A DNA stretch of 60,000 nt from Cristatella mucedo (taxonomy: Eukaryota; Bryozoa; Phylactolaemata; Cristatellidae): NCBI GenBank assembly GCA_009760855.2, contig WPIO01000003.1, positions 3,036,001 to 3,096,000 of the forward strand, read 5' to 3'. The position numbers were made by a program, and so were the translations under genes. The notes below the pieces were generated by a model. That model ran no database searches. It worked only from the letters and a program-made list of their open reading frames with translations, and was not told the DNA's origin. Of the stretch, positions 33,363 to 45,600 are shown in pieces (position 1 is the first letter of the stretch; each line of letters opens with the position of its first letter).

Positions 33363-36300
33363 CGTTGCAAGCTATATTAAAAAAATTGGCCTATTTTATA
33401 CATGATCATATTTAGTTTGATATAAACCTAAGTCATTAGCAAATAGAAAACAATATCTCAGATTAAACGCAGGTCCATTGACTGTTGCCTTAAAGATTTG
33501 GGTCGTGAGATCGATCGTGCACTAAAGCTGACAAAATGTCAGTGCACCCTAACATTAGACATGGAAATTAAATGAGGCTGCTGAATCGCAGCATGTTCGG
33601 CGCCTAACGTGCGTTCGGCAGCTTTAGCACTCTTAGGTAAGACCTAGCTTAGACACACATGCATGGCAAGCACGACGTCACATTCACAAACACCCAAAGG
33701 ATAACATAATATGTTGCTCTTGGAACTTACTTTTGATAAACTATGCCAGGGGGTAGAGTAAATTCACAGTAATGCACTAGTGACAGTGCTCACATTGTCA
33801 AGTCTGCTCACAGCTGCACACCGGCAGACATATGACATAAATAAAATCGTATAAATTACAAAAAAGTGTTTACTTAATTATGCACGGCTTGTGTGTGCTT
33901 ATGGTTTTTATGAGCCTATTGTTTATGCACACATATAGAAGCCTCCATCTATAACAGCACATACCAACACAACAATATCCCAATAAAACATGAATCGCTA
34001 ATGCCTTCTGTGACCGTTACGTGAAATATAGCCTGAAACTCCTTAGCCCTTTAGTGTTCTCGAGTTTCGTCTCGATTGGTAGAAACGATTCGAAAAAATT
34101 TAAATTGTGACATCAGCTAGCTATGTGAACTGCACTATACCGTAGACAATCACCGATAGCGACATTTCCAAATCGAAAAAAAATTTAGGAGTCTCAAAAT
34201 TATTTCAGAGACGAAATTGAACGCCTTATTACATTCCTTATATTTTGTACCTCAGCCTACCTAAAGATTGTAGCTGACAAGTTTCAGCCAGCAGATAAAT
34301 GGGCAGAGGACTGCGAGTAACACATCAACAAATTATAGAGTTTTTCGACACCGGTGCGGACAAACGAGCCTAATAGTGCTGCATTAGTAAGAAAGAAAGC
34401 TCAAACTGAAAAATAAGAGAGAGCAGTGAGGAACTAACTAAGCTAGAGCTGCTAAAGCGACTAGACTATTACTGCTCTGCAAATTAGAACCTAGCATAAT
34501 TAGCGTATCTTCAAAACATTGCTCAAAACGCATGTTATTAGTATGCAGACGGGAAAATAAAGCCATGCGACGGCTAGCGAGCTAATTTGGATCCATACCG
34601 TCTCCGACTGCCAGCCTGGACGAGGGATCCCTACGAAAGGCGAAGGTAGGAAGGAAAGGCATACACGCGGTTTCGGTTCACCAAAAATTAGCACATTTAA
34701 TAATAATTCATTTTAATTTCTCAGAGAAATTTATATAGAATCATGTTTTTATTCTTATGCATAAATTGTATATTTCTGCGTAAAGCTAGCATGCTGTGCC
34801 TGCCATGGCGAAACCGGCCGTACCCAGCTGAAATCAGTAGTACAACACCTTTCTGGCAGTTAGTCTTGCAATAAAGCTCTTTCGATCGTTTTAATCGATT
34901 GTCACATAATCTAATTATTTTAATTTGATAGTTACGTACGATGTGGGTTTCGAGGTATTGGCGTTCTTTTTCAAGCTATGGGGGTCCACGCGTTACGTAA
35001 TTACGACAGATGTAAACTCACGGAGTCGTGCTTGTGAGAACCTCTTTTTAATGCACTCAAAAATCATTGCACCTCACCACGCAAACGAAAGCTTCTCAGA
35101 ACCGGAGATTTTCTCATTTCCGGAATTTGGTTAGGGTAACTTAATGTCAGCGACCTGGTTCGCCGGCTGGCAGTCGGCCTCACTAAGTTGAATCCTATAA
35201 TTTACGCAGTCCAAATATTGTACAGTCATCTCTCCAACTACTAAAAAGTGGGCAAGCTCATCGAATAGTATCATTCGCATCAGATGAACTTAACACGAGA
35301 GGGTCATTTAACATTTGGACCGATGTCTCATCGTTTAACTCCTAGCCGTCGAGCGGGACCAGCCCGAAAAGGAAAGGTCTCGTGGACAGAAAGAAAAACT
35401 GTCCATTCCTAGTAATGCTGAGAGATGTCCTCGCCCTCATGTGGTCACTGGAAGCGTTTAAATCGCTGCAGCCCACTCGCGATCATAGGCCAAAGTTTCT
35501 CAAGCGCCCAGCTCGAGCTGAGAGCGGGTTTTCGCTATTTATCAACGAATTTCATTCACTGAGACATCATGCTTAGAGGCTAGTGAACAACAGCACGCAG
35601 ATGTGGACGACGCCGACCAACACAGCCCTTAATTCCTCCCCCACCAGTATAGGGGACTCGAGGTAAGACGATAGTAGAATTTGACCCCTCAAGACCAGTG
35701 ATTTTGCCACCTAGGTGCTTGTCTGAAGAATAAAACAGAAGATGAGACGGCTTTCCGGGCGAGCGGCAGTCCAGATCTGCAACCCAACCCGTACAGAGGA
35801 GCAGCCATTCGCCGGATGTAGTTGCCCTAACGGAAGTGGTGGGTATCTAAACAATATTCTCGACCTTCCGGAAGTGCACCCTAGCGTCGACCCGGTCGTC
35901 GCCTCGATGGATTGCGCTATGATCATCATCAGCCTGAAAGGCCAAGTCGCTATTTAAAGCCCATCTTTGGAGGTGATCGCACGGCCTAGATGCTTGGCAT
36001 GCCTGTTGCTTTTTATTTTCACTCACGCCTTCCTGCCGTTCTCCATCTGTTTTCGGCGGCTCCAACCACACAGCCTAAATCTGGGCCCCACGCGGGTTAT
36101 TGGAGCTTAGCCGATTCCGTTGCGACCGCCAGACAAGCAGATGTTATTGCTGGTCATGGAGGGTGCTAAAAACTAGTGCCATTGTTGTCACCCAACGGGC
36201 AAGCCGAAATGCCGTCATAAATCTTGCCCCGACGGCCTGCTACTGCTCACCTGTTTTGTAGCAGCAGCCGCCGGCGTTTGCAGGTTTAGTGCCCAACTGC

Positions 36301-38330
36301 GAGTCAGGGTACCGCGAGCTGATTATATTTATGTTCTGTAGCTGAAGAGCCTGCTAGCCTTCGTGAACATTTATCGGCTATGGTCAACGTCCAGAAGTCA
36401 CGACAGTTATACTGTCAGGTGCTTGTTTCGATTGCTGTCTGCCAAAACGTGCCTTCCCGATTCCAAGCACCCTTGTGGGCTGTGGGAAGAGCGGTGATGG
36501 TGGAAGTGAGGTCGCCTCGGCCTTGCAATTGTCACCCTACCTTGGCATGAGCAGCCCTCCAAGCTGGAAACCACTCACTGAGACCTCTCCATTAACTGCT
36601 TTTTGTTATTTTTGTGAATGATGTAGCCGGCCCCAGCCAGCTGTCTGGGCTACAAATGTAGAGCAGAGAATGTGTTACAGCTTAGATTCGCCTATAGCCG
36701 CCTAGAGGAAGTGGGAGTCGTGCCTGGGTTGAACTGAGGTTAAGGCCTGTTGATGTAGACTATGTGCAGGCTGTGAAGCTACTGTTGCTCCCAATCCAGC
36801 TTTTGCACACGGCATTCCATGGCAATGTGTGGTCCAAAGTCTGCTGAAAGCTGCCAAGGTGCTTTTCCAGTCTGGCTGTCGGCAGGAAGCCGACGTTAAA
36901 AGAAACCTTGGTTCGATGCTTTATTTCAGGCTGACCGAATATGGTGTGCACGTGATGAAAACTTGTAAGAGGGAGGGGCAAGCAAACAAGAAATGAGGTC
37001 TAAGGAATGTGTTTAGGGCCTCTCCATAGTGCTAGGCACATGGGTTTAGGGAAGTGGAAGAAGTAGAGCCCTGTCTAGTCCTGGAACAATTAATTAAGCA
37101 ACCGGAGGTACTGAACTTCGGCTACGGATTCCCTGGAAGAACAGCCATAGGGGTGTGAAAGTAGCTAAGCCCCCCCCCCCCAACCTGGAAGTGACTTTAA
37201 GGGACTGATAAAGCCTGAGACCACCTCTCCAAACTTTTTGTCACTGGCTGCTCTTGGCATGGACACACCCACACGCTTGCACACACACTCAGACAGACAG
37301 CCTCGTTATGATCTAGAGAATCAGAGTGACCGCTTTTAGCCATGGTATGGCCAGAGCATTGAATAACCAGCTGATTCGATTGGATTTATGTAATGGAAAT
37401 GTTTACAATTAATTATGATAGTAATACTTGTGTTGCACCATAGAGAGCGTAATATATTTCTAGGTAAGTTGCACACACTCGAAAGGAAGGTTATCAGTTT
37501 CTTAGGAATAGCTAGGCTCAGTGATTGCACATAAAGGAAAGCTCACACTGACACTTTTGTTTTCACCATATTTTTTATTGTGTTTAAAAGTCAAGGGAAT
37601 GTAGCATGGATAAAGTCTTGATCTTGTATGGTTTCTTAACATTTTGCATGATAGTCCTAGCTAGTTTATTGTTTGCCATAAACCATAGGTCGTGAGAGTG
37701 CACAGTGTGCTTAGTCAGACGAGCGAACTTAGGTTCAAGTTCAGAACGTCGGCTAGTATCTTGTAACATTCCAACAGTGAGGGCAGATCTGAAGGAGGGC
37801 TTAGATGGCTGTATGCATGCTGTGGTAGATTTGTCGGCAGATGCCGGTGGTGGGTAGAAATGTAGCTGCCTCTTTAATCAGGCTCCAAGATGATTTTTAG
37901 GTGATGAGCTGGGCCTAGTGGGGAAGCTGCCCCAACAAGCCCATCGGGTTGATGTGCCAGGGCCTCAGTCTTTCCTAAACCCATGCCCACCGAACCATTT
38001 TGGCAGACTGGTCTGTTTAAAAAGTTGATTGCAAGTGGTTTGTGCTTTGCTTTGGGCAACCGACATCGTGCATCTAGACTCGGCCTCGAGTCTGATGTCT
38101 CCACCAGCTAATTCAGCTTGGATGGCCAGTTTACCTGTACAGTTGATTGCATATTCGTATAACTTATGGGCATTCAGCTCTACACCCATGAGATAAAGTG
38201 TAGAATGTGAGAGAGAATAATGAGTGTACGAAAAACTGATTTTGCTACTGCCATGGGTAAGCAGCAGTTCTACCAGTGGACTTGGCTGAGAGAGAACACA
38301 CAGTGAGGGAGAGACAGATAGACAAAGGGA
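33363..38330. other. About 5 kb without an assignable gene
   Basis: Several open frames of 60-80 codons (34500, 34925, 35382, 35711-36071, 36760, 37336, 37874-38189) overlap on both strands and have no motifs. GC rises at 35.4-36.6 kb. There is a 12-base C run at 37170-37181. No LINE or SINE copy was recognised. Confidence 0.4.
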
Positions 38331-38332
38331 AA

Positions 38333-38337
<5 letters not shown>

Positions 38338-38370
<33 letters not shown>

Positions 38371-38456
38371 GGAAGAGAGAAGGGAAAAGAGAAATTTGAG
38401 GAGAGGGGGAAGAGAATGATGGGGGAGAAAAGTCACAACACGAAGAGAGACCATAG

Positions 38457-38519
<63 letters not shown>
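38338..38519. repeat. Two (GA)n arrays with purine-rich spacer
   Basis: (GA)n at 38338-38366 and 38459-38519 are joined by a purine-rich strand. ORFs on both strands (Glu-Arg or Leu-Ser repeats) are artefacts. Confidence 0.95.
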
Positions 38520-38521
<2 letters not shown>

Positions 38522-38720
38522 ACTTGGGAACTAGTAAGGCCCGGGCGTGCAGCTGGCAACTTCGGGACCCACAAACTCACTTGACCTCAGCAGTTGCTGA
38601 TCTGACCCTTCCTCGAGCTGACCGAAGAAAAGTGAATTCCTGCCAGAGTACGCGTGTCTGTGCACATGTGCGTGCTTGCATGCTCGTTTGTTTGTGCACA
38701 TACCATATAATAATACATAG

Positions 38721-38970
38721 TAAAAATGCATTTGTGTAGCACCCTCAGAGAACTTACAATATTTCTATGCACATTAAATATGCTATAAAGGAAGTACGAT
38801 CGAGTGGTTAGCCGTAGTGTGCTTAATATTGACAAGCACATGTGTAGAGGTGACATGAACAGGGTCAACATGCAAATATGGTTGGTTGCAGAATGTACTG
38901 TGTCAATACGCATACATGCACAAATGATGAATCACATGGGCCCACTAAACACTGTGGTAAACAGTGTACC
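38721..38970 (-). mobile_element. L2-type LINE 3' UTR and tail, inverted
   Basis: GTGTAGCACCCTCAGAGAAC begins the inverted tail. It is followed by GGTGACATGAACAGGGTCAA, CATGCAAATATGGTTGGTTG and GGGCCCACTAAACACTGTG, the complement of the 3' UTR seen at 53.6 and 59.2 kb. Confidence 0.85.
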
Positions 38971-39483
38971 TGTTTGTGCTCATAGTGCGTGCGCATGGGC
39001 CTCAGATATTGTGGCCAGATACCAATTTTCTTGTGCAGATGCTCACCTGCAGTTGGCGGTAAGCTGGATGATGTGACATCCTGTGTCTGCACAGTTGCAG
39101 GGCAAGGTCTGCTCCTGGAAAATGTGCATGCTTGACTTGTTGCAAGCATGTCTGGTGTGTACAGCCAATGTTTCAAAGTGTACAATTGGCTGGCCATACT
39201 CTCGATAGTGTCAGCAGTGGTGGCTAGTGAGATCGGGCATCACCGTGGCCTGAGAGAGCTTCACGTGTTGTGTCAGGCAACCGAGTGCTGTTGGTATTAG
39301 CATCTTGCATTAGCATTCCCGTGCAGTCTTCACTGGTCCTCTTCTTGCCCTGTGCATTCTTGTGCACACGCTGAAGCCCTGTATTTTTAGGGATTGCTCC
39401 ATTCTTTTTTTGACCTTTGCGAGACCAGACGGTACATGGTTTCTCCAGCGTTTCGCCTCGGCTGAATGTTGCATGCGCTCAGC

Positions 39484-39665
39484 ATGGAGAGCATGCTCCC
39501 ATCGAAGGCGCTGTCTTCGGACGTCAGCCAGGAGGGCTACGACTACGAGTTTGTCCCGTCTGCGGAGAAATACGAGTGTCCGATCTGCTTACTATGCATC
39601 CGAGACCCTCACCTCACCGAGTGTGGACACCGGTTTTGTAATAACTGCATCCGCAAATGGCTGAG
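39484..39665 (+). CDS. TRAF6: TRAF6-like exon 1: N-terminus and most of RING
   Basis: It encodes residues 1-61. GYDYEFV just before the RING matches the TRAF6 signature (GYDVEF in human). The zinc ligands C32, C35, C47, H49, C52 and C55 are present (ECPICL, CGHRFCNNC). The donor is GTATGC at 39666 and the codon for R61 is split (phase 2). TTTCTCCAG at 39440-39448 could be the acceptor of a 5' UTR intron. A longer start at 39466 would add six residues. Confidence 0.9.
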
Positions 39666-42600
39666 GTATGCTTCGACCGATTGCCCTCCATCCACATCTG
39701 CCATATTGAGCATGCACGATGCTTCATGCCAGTACTGGCTTATGTGCATAGTTTTGTCTCTAAGTCCATAAAGCCACCAAGCATATGTGTTATGCTAAAA
39801 AGTTCCCTTAATGCAGCAGAGCTTAACCCAGCTTTTTTATATATAGGCTTCATCTCGTGCTACAAAGAGAAAGTGATGAGCACGGTTGAATCAAGTGGTC
39901 TGTTAAGGAGGCAATTTGTGTAGAAGTAGCAGCAGTGCCAGAAAGCTGGTAATGATGTGCCAAAATCGGCTGAAATAGAGATGTTCCCACCAAAGATTGA
40001 TAGAAGTGGGCTCCAAAGGCTATTACCTGCACAGCAAAAGTGTCAGTCACCAACATTATTTAGGTGTAAGAAAGGTGCAGTTAATTTATTTTCCTAAGAG
40101 GACCTGTAGCACGGGAAGCTGAAACTGGTGCAGTATTTCAGCTGGGTAGGAAGGAGTCAAGCCGAGGCTGGGTTCATTGATCAACATAAGAGTGTAGCTC
40201 TACACCTGTTGATCAAGTGAGACATTGCAGCTCCTTTGTTATAGAACATGAGAGACATTGCTGAATATCTTGAATTGAAAGGCAGAACCAGTTGCCAGAC
40301 TTATCTTCGAAGGCTTGTGAGAGACAGCTGACCAAATGGCTTGAATTTAAAGTCTGACCTATTGAGCCTATTCATCATGAGTCAAAGAGGCTTTGATTGC
40401 TTTTTGGCAGCCGGGTAGTATGAGTGTCTGTCTGCTGGCCTGTGAGATGTTACATATCACATGCAACTCACTGGCTTTCCAATTGTCAAATGCTTGCATG
40501 CTTTCGAGCACTAGTGCTCATGCTGTGTGCATGCTTCACTGGCTGCACAGGGAGAGGGACAGTGAGTGCTTGTAGGCACTTTCGTTACCCAGCGGCAGTG
40601 ATTGGAACCGATTGGCCCCATATTCCTGATGCTCATGTAGACCCTTTGCTGTGCATCATGCACAAATTAAAAAGCTAGCGAGTCGTGGAGTGCAGTGCTT
40701 GCATTTTAGCAGAGGCATGATTTTCGTGAGTGCCCATTACAGAAGGTTGCTTGCATGTCAGCCTTCAGACCAGCTGTGGCTGCAAGTCGGGTCGTACGCT
40801 TAGGCGAGCTCACAGCGAGTTGATCATTGATGCCACTGATTACCAGTGCAGTTCTCTCGTTGTTCCTTCTTTTGAGCAGAGCTTAGCACAGTACGACCGA
40901 GCCGTGTGGAGGGTGTTTGGAAATCGTACATTTTTGGAAATCGTACACAAGTTGGCCTTGGTGTGCATGCTTGGGCTAGCCTGCTTTTGACTATGCCACT
41001 CTCTCGTCGTCATTCAGCAAGCACGAGGCCCACGTGGTTGTCGAGGCCTTCTCTTTGGCAAGTGCAGCTTGCCAGCCGAGCAACCCAAGTGAGCTGCCAC
41101 TTGGGTGAAGTCCCAACATCCCTCCTTGACAAGCAGTCCTTGACCGGCGGAAGCCAGCCGAAGTCTGGTTTCGAGGCGCTGCTGGAGCGCTGGGAAGCTA
41201 GTTGGCCGGCCTGCTGCTTGCGCCCCACTAGACAGTGCTTTCTCTTGCATCAAGAGGTTCGGCTGCCCTCCGATGGGCGGCAGCGGGCCCGTCTGCAGTG
41301 CTTCGCGAGGCTCAAGACTACCTCGTAGTAGTGGCCTTGTTCGAGCTAGCTGTTGCGCTGTTGTTGGAGCATTGCAGTGGCAGCATTGTGGGCTCTGTAC
41401 TAGCAGTAGCGCTTTGCCATTGCTGCCGTGCCGGCTCCGGCCGAGTAGCGAGCTGCCAGCCAGCGTACCGACTTCTGCTGCTGTGCTGCGGACCACAGGC
41501 GCCGAGCACACTCGAATTTCGTTCGTGCGCTCAGAGACGAGGATCGGGGCAAGAAGTGCCCCAACTGCAACGAGCTGCTCAGCGAACTGCAGGTCTACCC
41601 GGACAACTTCACCAAGCGGGAGATCCTCTCCTTGCTCGTCAAGTGTCCGTATGCTGATCAAGGCTGCCTGCTAACCGTGGAGCTCAAGAAGATCGAGGTT
41701 AGCATCCGCCTCGAGGCTCACATTGCCTGCGTGCACTCGCCCGAATGGGCACGGAGTACACACGAGAAGGCGGGCGCTCTCATCCCGCAGACGCACGCTC
41801 ATGCAGTGCAGTGCAGCCTGTCGTGGTATCAGACCTCCTTGCCAAGTAGAGGGGCGCACAGTGCGCCCTGGCATGCAAGCGCGAGGGGCTGATTTGACGA
41901 TCCGGAAGAGGTGGCCTGGTGACTCTTTAGCCTCCACTTTGATTGGCTGGTTCGGGTAAAGGGGTAGTTTCTTGCCTCCCCCTTAAAGTGTTCAGCCCAC
42001 ATTTAAAAATTCTCCAGCTAGGTCTAAGCATGAGGGCAGTAGTCCTAGTATTAGCTGGTCAAGGTTGTGTTTGCTGGCACTTCTCAGCTTTGCGAATCTC
42101 GTTTGGAAATGTGCAGTTTCCTTGGAGTTGTACCACGTGGAGACATGTATCATCGAAATACTAGCTGATTTAACAGCCTCTTTTGTATAGTGACAGAAGA
42201 GCCTTAATGGCTATCACCACTGCTTGCAGTGGCAATAAAGGATGTAGTAATCCGAGTAGTCCTAAGGTCAGGGAGAGTATGGACAGTATATCCTGTACCT
42301 TCATTCTGTGCAAAGTGACAAATGGCTAAAGTATTTGTCATCAAACGTCAACGATGTCCACGTTGTTACACTAGAGGATATTTTATAGCTCAGTGCTCAC
42401 GGCCGCCCTTGACTATCCCAAATTGCTGTCAGATGTGTGTTTATGCCTTATGGGGAGATTTTATGTACAATCACTGTTTTCTATGTACCTCCACAATTAC
42501 TTTGTGGCCAACAACGGTTACTCTCACCCGAACACATAAGTATTGTGTTATCTATCAGGCACAATTATTAGTTTTAATTTGTATTTGACTAGATGTACTT

Positions 42601-45600
42601 TTCAGATCTGTGATGGATGACATGCCAGTTGATAAGATTTTGGACATTTTCCAGACATTTTGCCCTTGTTTGCACAGTGGCTTGTTTCCTGTAGATTCTC
42701 TCTGGCCTTAATTCCTAGCCTACTTTTGATTCTCTTCAAATAAGGAGGTAACTTGATGTCAATTGTTTGTGAGGTCCAGGCTTTGCCAACATTACTGAAT
42801 CTACTGTCTCCGATGGATTTGAAGTTAGCTAGAAGTGGAACCAAACATCCTGAGTCAGAAGAGTGGATGGTGCACAGTCGGGCTTGATTAGCAAGTATTT
42901 CTGATAGGTAAGCTGGAACAAAATAATGTAAAGACCTGACTGAGTAACAGATTCTTGAAATCGTCTCTCGAGTCGATGTGGGGCAATTGCAGGTTGGTGA
43001 GAAATTGTGTGGTGTGGTAATTGCAACGGTCACGACTGATAAGCCTGGCTGCTTAGTGTTTTGCACCAACTGTGAGCATCCAAATGAACAGGCAGGAATA
43101 TCTGCAAGTAATGAGTTACAGAAGTATGCACAGGATATCACAAATTCACGGACCAGCCTGGCTGTAGTATCCATATCTAAGCAGGCTATAATGTTTGCCA
43201 CACTATTTAGCTAAGCATGGGGTCTTGACTTTATAGCTGATGTGTTCATCTTGTGAAAGCCTATTTTGGATCTGATTTGTTTGCTGAAGCTACAGCTCAG
43301 TGGCTGTGTCAGCTGTGCCAGCACCAGCTCTGCTAAGAGCTGTCGGTTGAGCTCAGGAATTCTCCGTCGGCCTGCAGCTGCTGCCGATGCCCCCACCCCA
43401 GTGCTAGCCTCGGCTGCCGAAACTCTCGTTACAGGCTCACAAGGCTAGCTGCGAGTACGAGCAGGTGCCCTGTTCACAGGGCTGCTCTGCCAGGTTGAGG
43501 AAGAAAGACATGGGCACACACTTGCAGAAAGACTGCTGTCATCGCATCGTGTCGTGTCCGCACTGCAGCCTGGCCATGGCCGTGGGCAGGCTCGAGGTGA
43601 CCGCATGCCGACTGTCTATGCTGCTCTCGCCTTCGGCCATCGGTTGAGGTCGCTTCTGGGGGAGGGGGCGCGAGCGACCCTTGAGGCATGTAGCCAGCTG
43701 CTTGTGCATGACGAGTCCTTGCTCTATAGCCCCCCCTCTTTGACCTAGCGGCCAGCTAGAAAACAACAAGACACCACCGACAGGGGCTCCCTCTTTGCGA
43801 TCCAGGTCGTGGGTTCGACTTCTGCAGCAGGCAACTGAACTTAACTGTTTGCTGCAAGCATGATAATGGTCGCTAAGTTTCCGGGGTTGAATCCAGCGAC
43901 CTGTACTTTTTCTTTTCTTTTTACCAGTGTACGCAACGTAACTAGCTGCAACTAGAGCTGTGTGAAATGTGGTGATTTGCAGTGGTTTTAGTTCCCATGA
44001 CCATTGGTTTGGGGCAGGGGTCGCGCTCTTCTGTCGCGTGCAATCGATGCAACTCGGCATAGGATGCCCTGCCTCTCTCAACTGCCATGCTGCTTGTATT
44101 GCCTACAGTCACAGTCGGATGGCGCAAAACTTTCTCGAATTGAATGACGATGAAACCAACTTACTAGTTTTGGGCAAACCTCGAACAAATTGGACAACCT
44201 ATTGTTCAAAGTGAGCTCCGGTGGCATCTCCTGTATCATCTGCACGACATCTGGGTGTCCTGCTCTAAAATGGCCTTTCTACAGACTATCTTATCAGCAT
44301 CACTGTCAAGACTGCTTACTTTCAGCTATGTAAAATTGCAATAATTCGACCCTGCTTTGACGAGGATATCCCACCCAAGCTGATTTAAATGTATTTGTGA
44401 CATCCTGTCTCAACCTCTGTGTGTGTGATGGTGATTGTGATTCACAACACTCAGGTTTTCCGGTCCGTGTGAAAAGGTTCTTAGTTGCCGCAAAGTGCTG
44501 CAGCCTGGCTTGTCCGTCTTGGGCATCTAGCTTAAGCGTGGAACTCACTTCCGACTTGCGTCACGACATCTCCTACCATGACCACATTTGAAAAGAAACT
44601 AAAACGCATCTGTCTAGTTATCACAGCCTTTAGCGGGTCTTGGGATTCGACCTTTATGTGCTTATGTGTGCTGACCCTGTGCATGCTGCTACTAACCATA
44701 CTTGCATGCTGACCCTGTGCATGTCACCCCTAACCACGTTATCATAGTTGTTTATTAAGCGTGCTACCACTAACCATTTGATCCTGCTTCCTTTGCAGCA
44801 AATGTAAAGTACCTAGAAAGTGATTGAGTTCTCAGAGGGTGGTATATCAAATGTGTTATTATTACTATTATTATTGGCTCCTGCTAACAAGCAGCGCATC
44901 AACTGTAAGGTTGCCCCTTGCTTTTGAGTCCCTGTATTCTCTGCACCAGCCAACTTAGTCAGAATTACTTCCTGATCAGGCCATCGTGCCACAAGCTCTT
45001 TTGATTCAAGTCGTTCTGCTGTGCCTCAAACCAACTTCTTTTGGAGACCGTTCGTAGTTGGTACGCTCCCGAAGCCGGGAACTCACTGCCGTCTGATATC
45101 ACGACATCCTTTGATTTAAAATTTAAAAAGAAGCTGGCAATGCACCGGCTCCTTGCTGCATTATCTAGGTCCTTATGAATTGTCTTTTGTGTGCTTATGC
45201 ATGGCGATGCTAAAAAGTAAAAATAAAATATAATTTATTTGTACAGCACCCAAGATAGCTTAATCTCTATTCAGGCGTTTTGCATATGCCACGGGGCTCG
45301 AGCCCACGATCTCAGCCAAACCTGGTTGAGGCGAGCACTTTAATTGCTAGACCAAACCAGCTCATTCGTGTTATCACCATCCATATTGAGTTGCTTTCTT
45401 TACAGCATATGTCAAGTGGCTAGAAAAACTTAGTTCTCAAAGGACTGTGTTCAAATATACTTGTATTACCTCACCAGACATCGTTCTGCCTTAGCCTGTC
45501 ATTCTCACTGCTTGCTGGCCTACCGGCATGTACAATCAGGCTGGGCAGAGTGGGAGAGCTGCAAACAGCCGGTGCCAAACTCCGCAGCTAGGCTTGTCTG

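Noticed and set aside
41014-41661. 215-codon minus-strand frame over intron 1 and exon 2 of the TRAF6-like gene
   Set aside because: It is antisense to a confidently identified exon; openness reflects GC-rich coding sequence on the other strand.
41698-41892. Read-through of exon 2 frame (VSIRLEAHIACVHSPEWA..)
   Set aside because: It breaks the zinc-finger pattern, whereas splicing to 43435 restores the expected His and Cys ligands exactly.
42602-43201. 199-codon minus-strand frame in TRAF6 intron 2
   Set aside because: It is recognised as a degenerate LINE reverse transcriptase C-terminal region, not a host gene.
43539-44081. 180-codon minus-strand frame overlapping TRAF6-like exon 3
   Set aside because: It is a shadow of exon 3 continuing into intron; no motif or start support.
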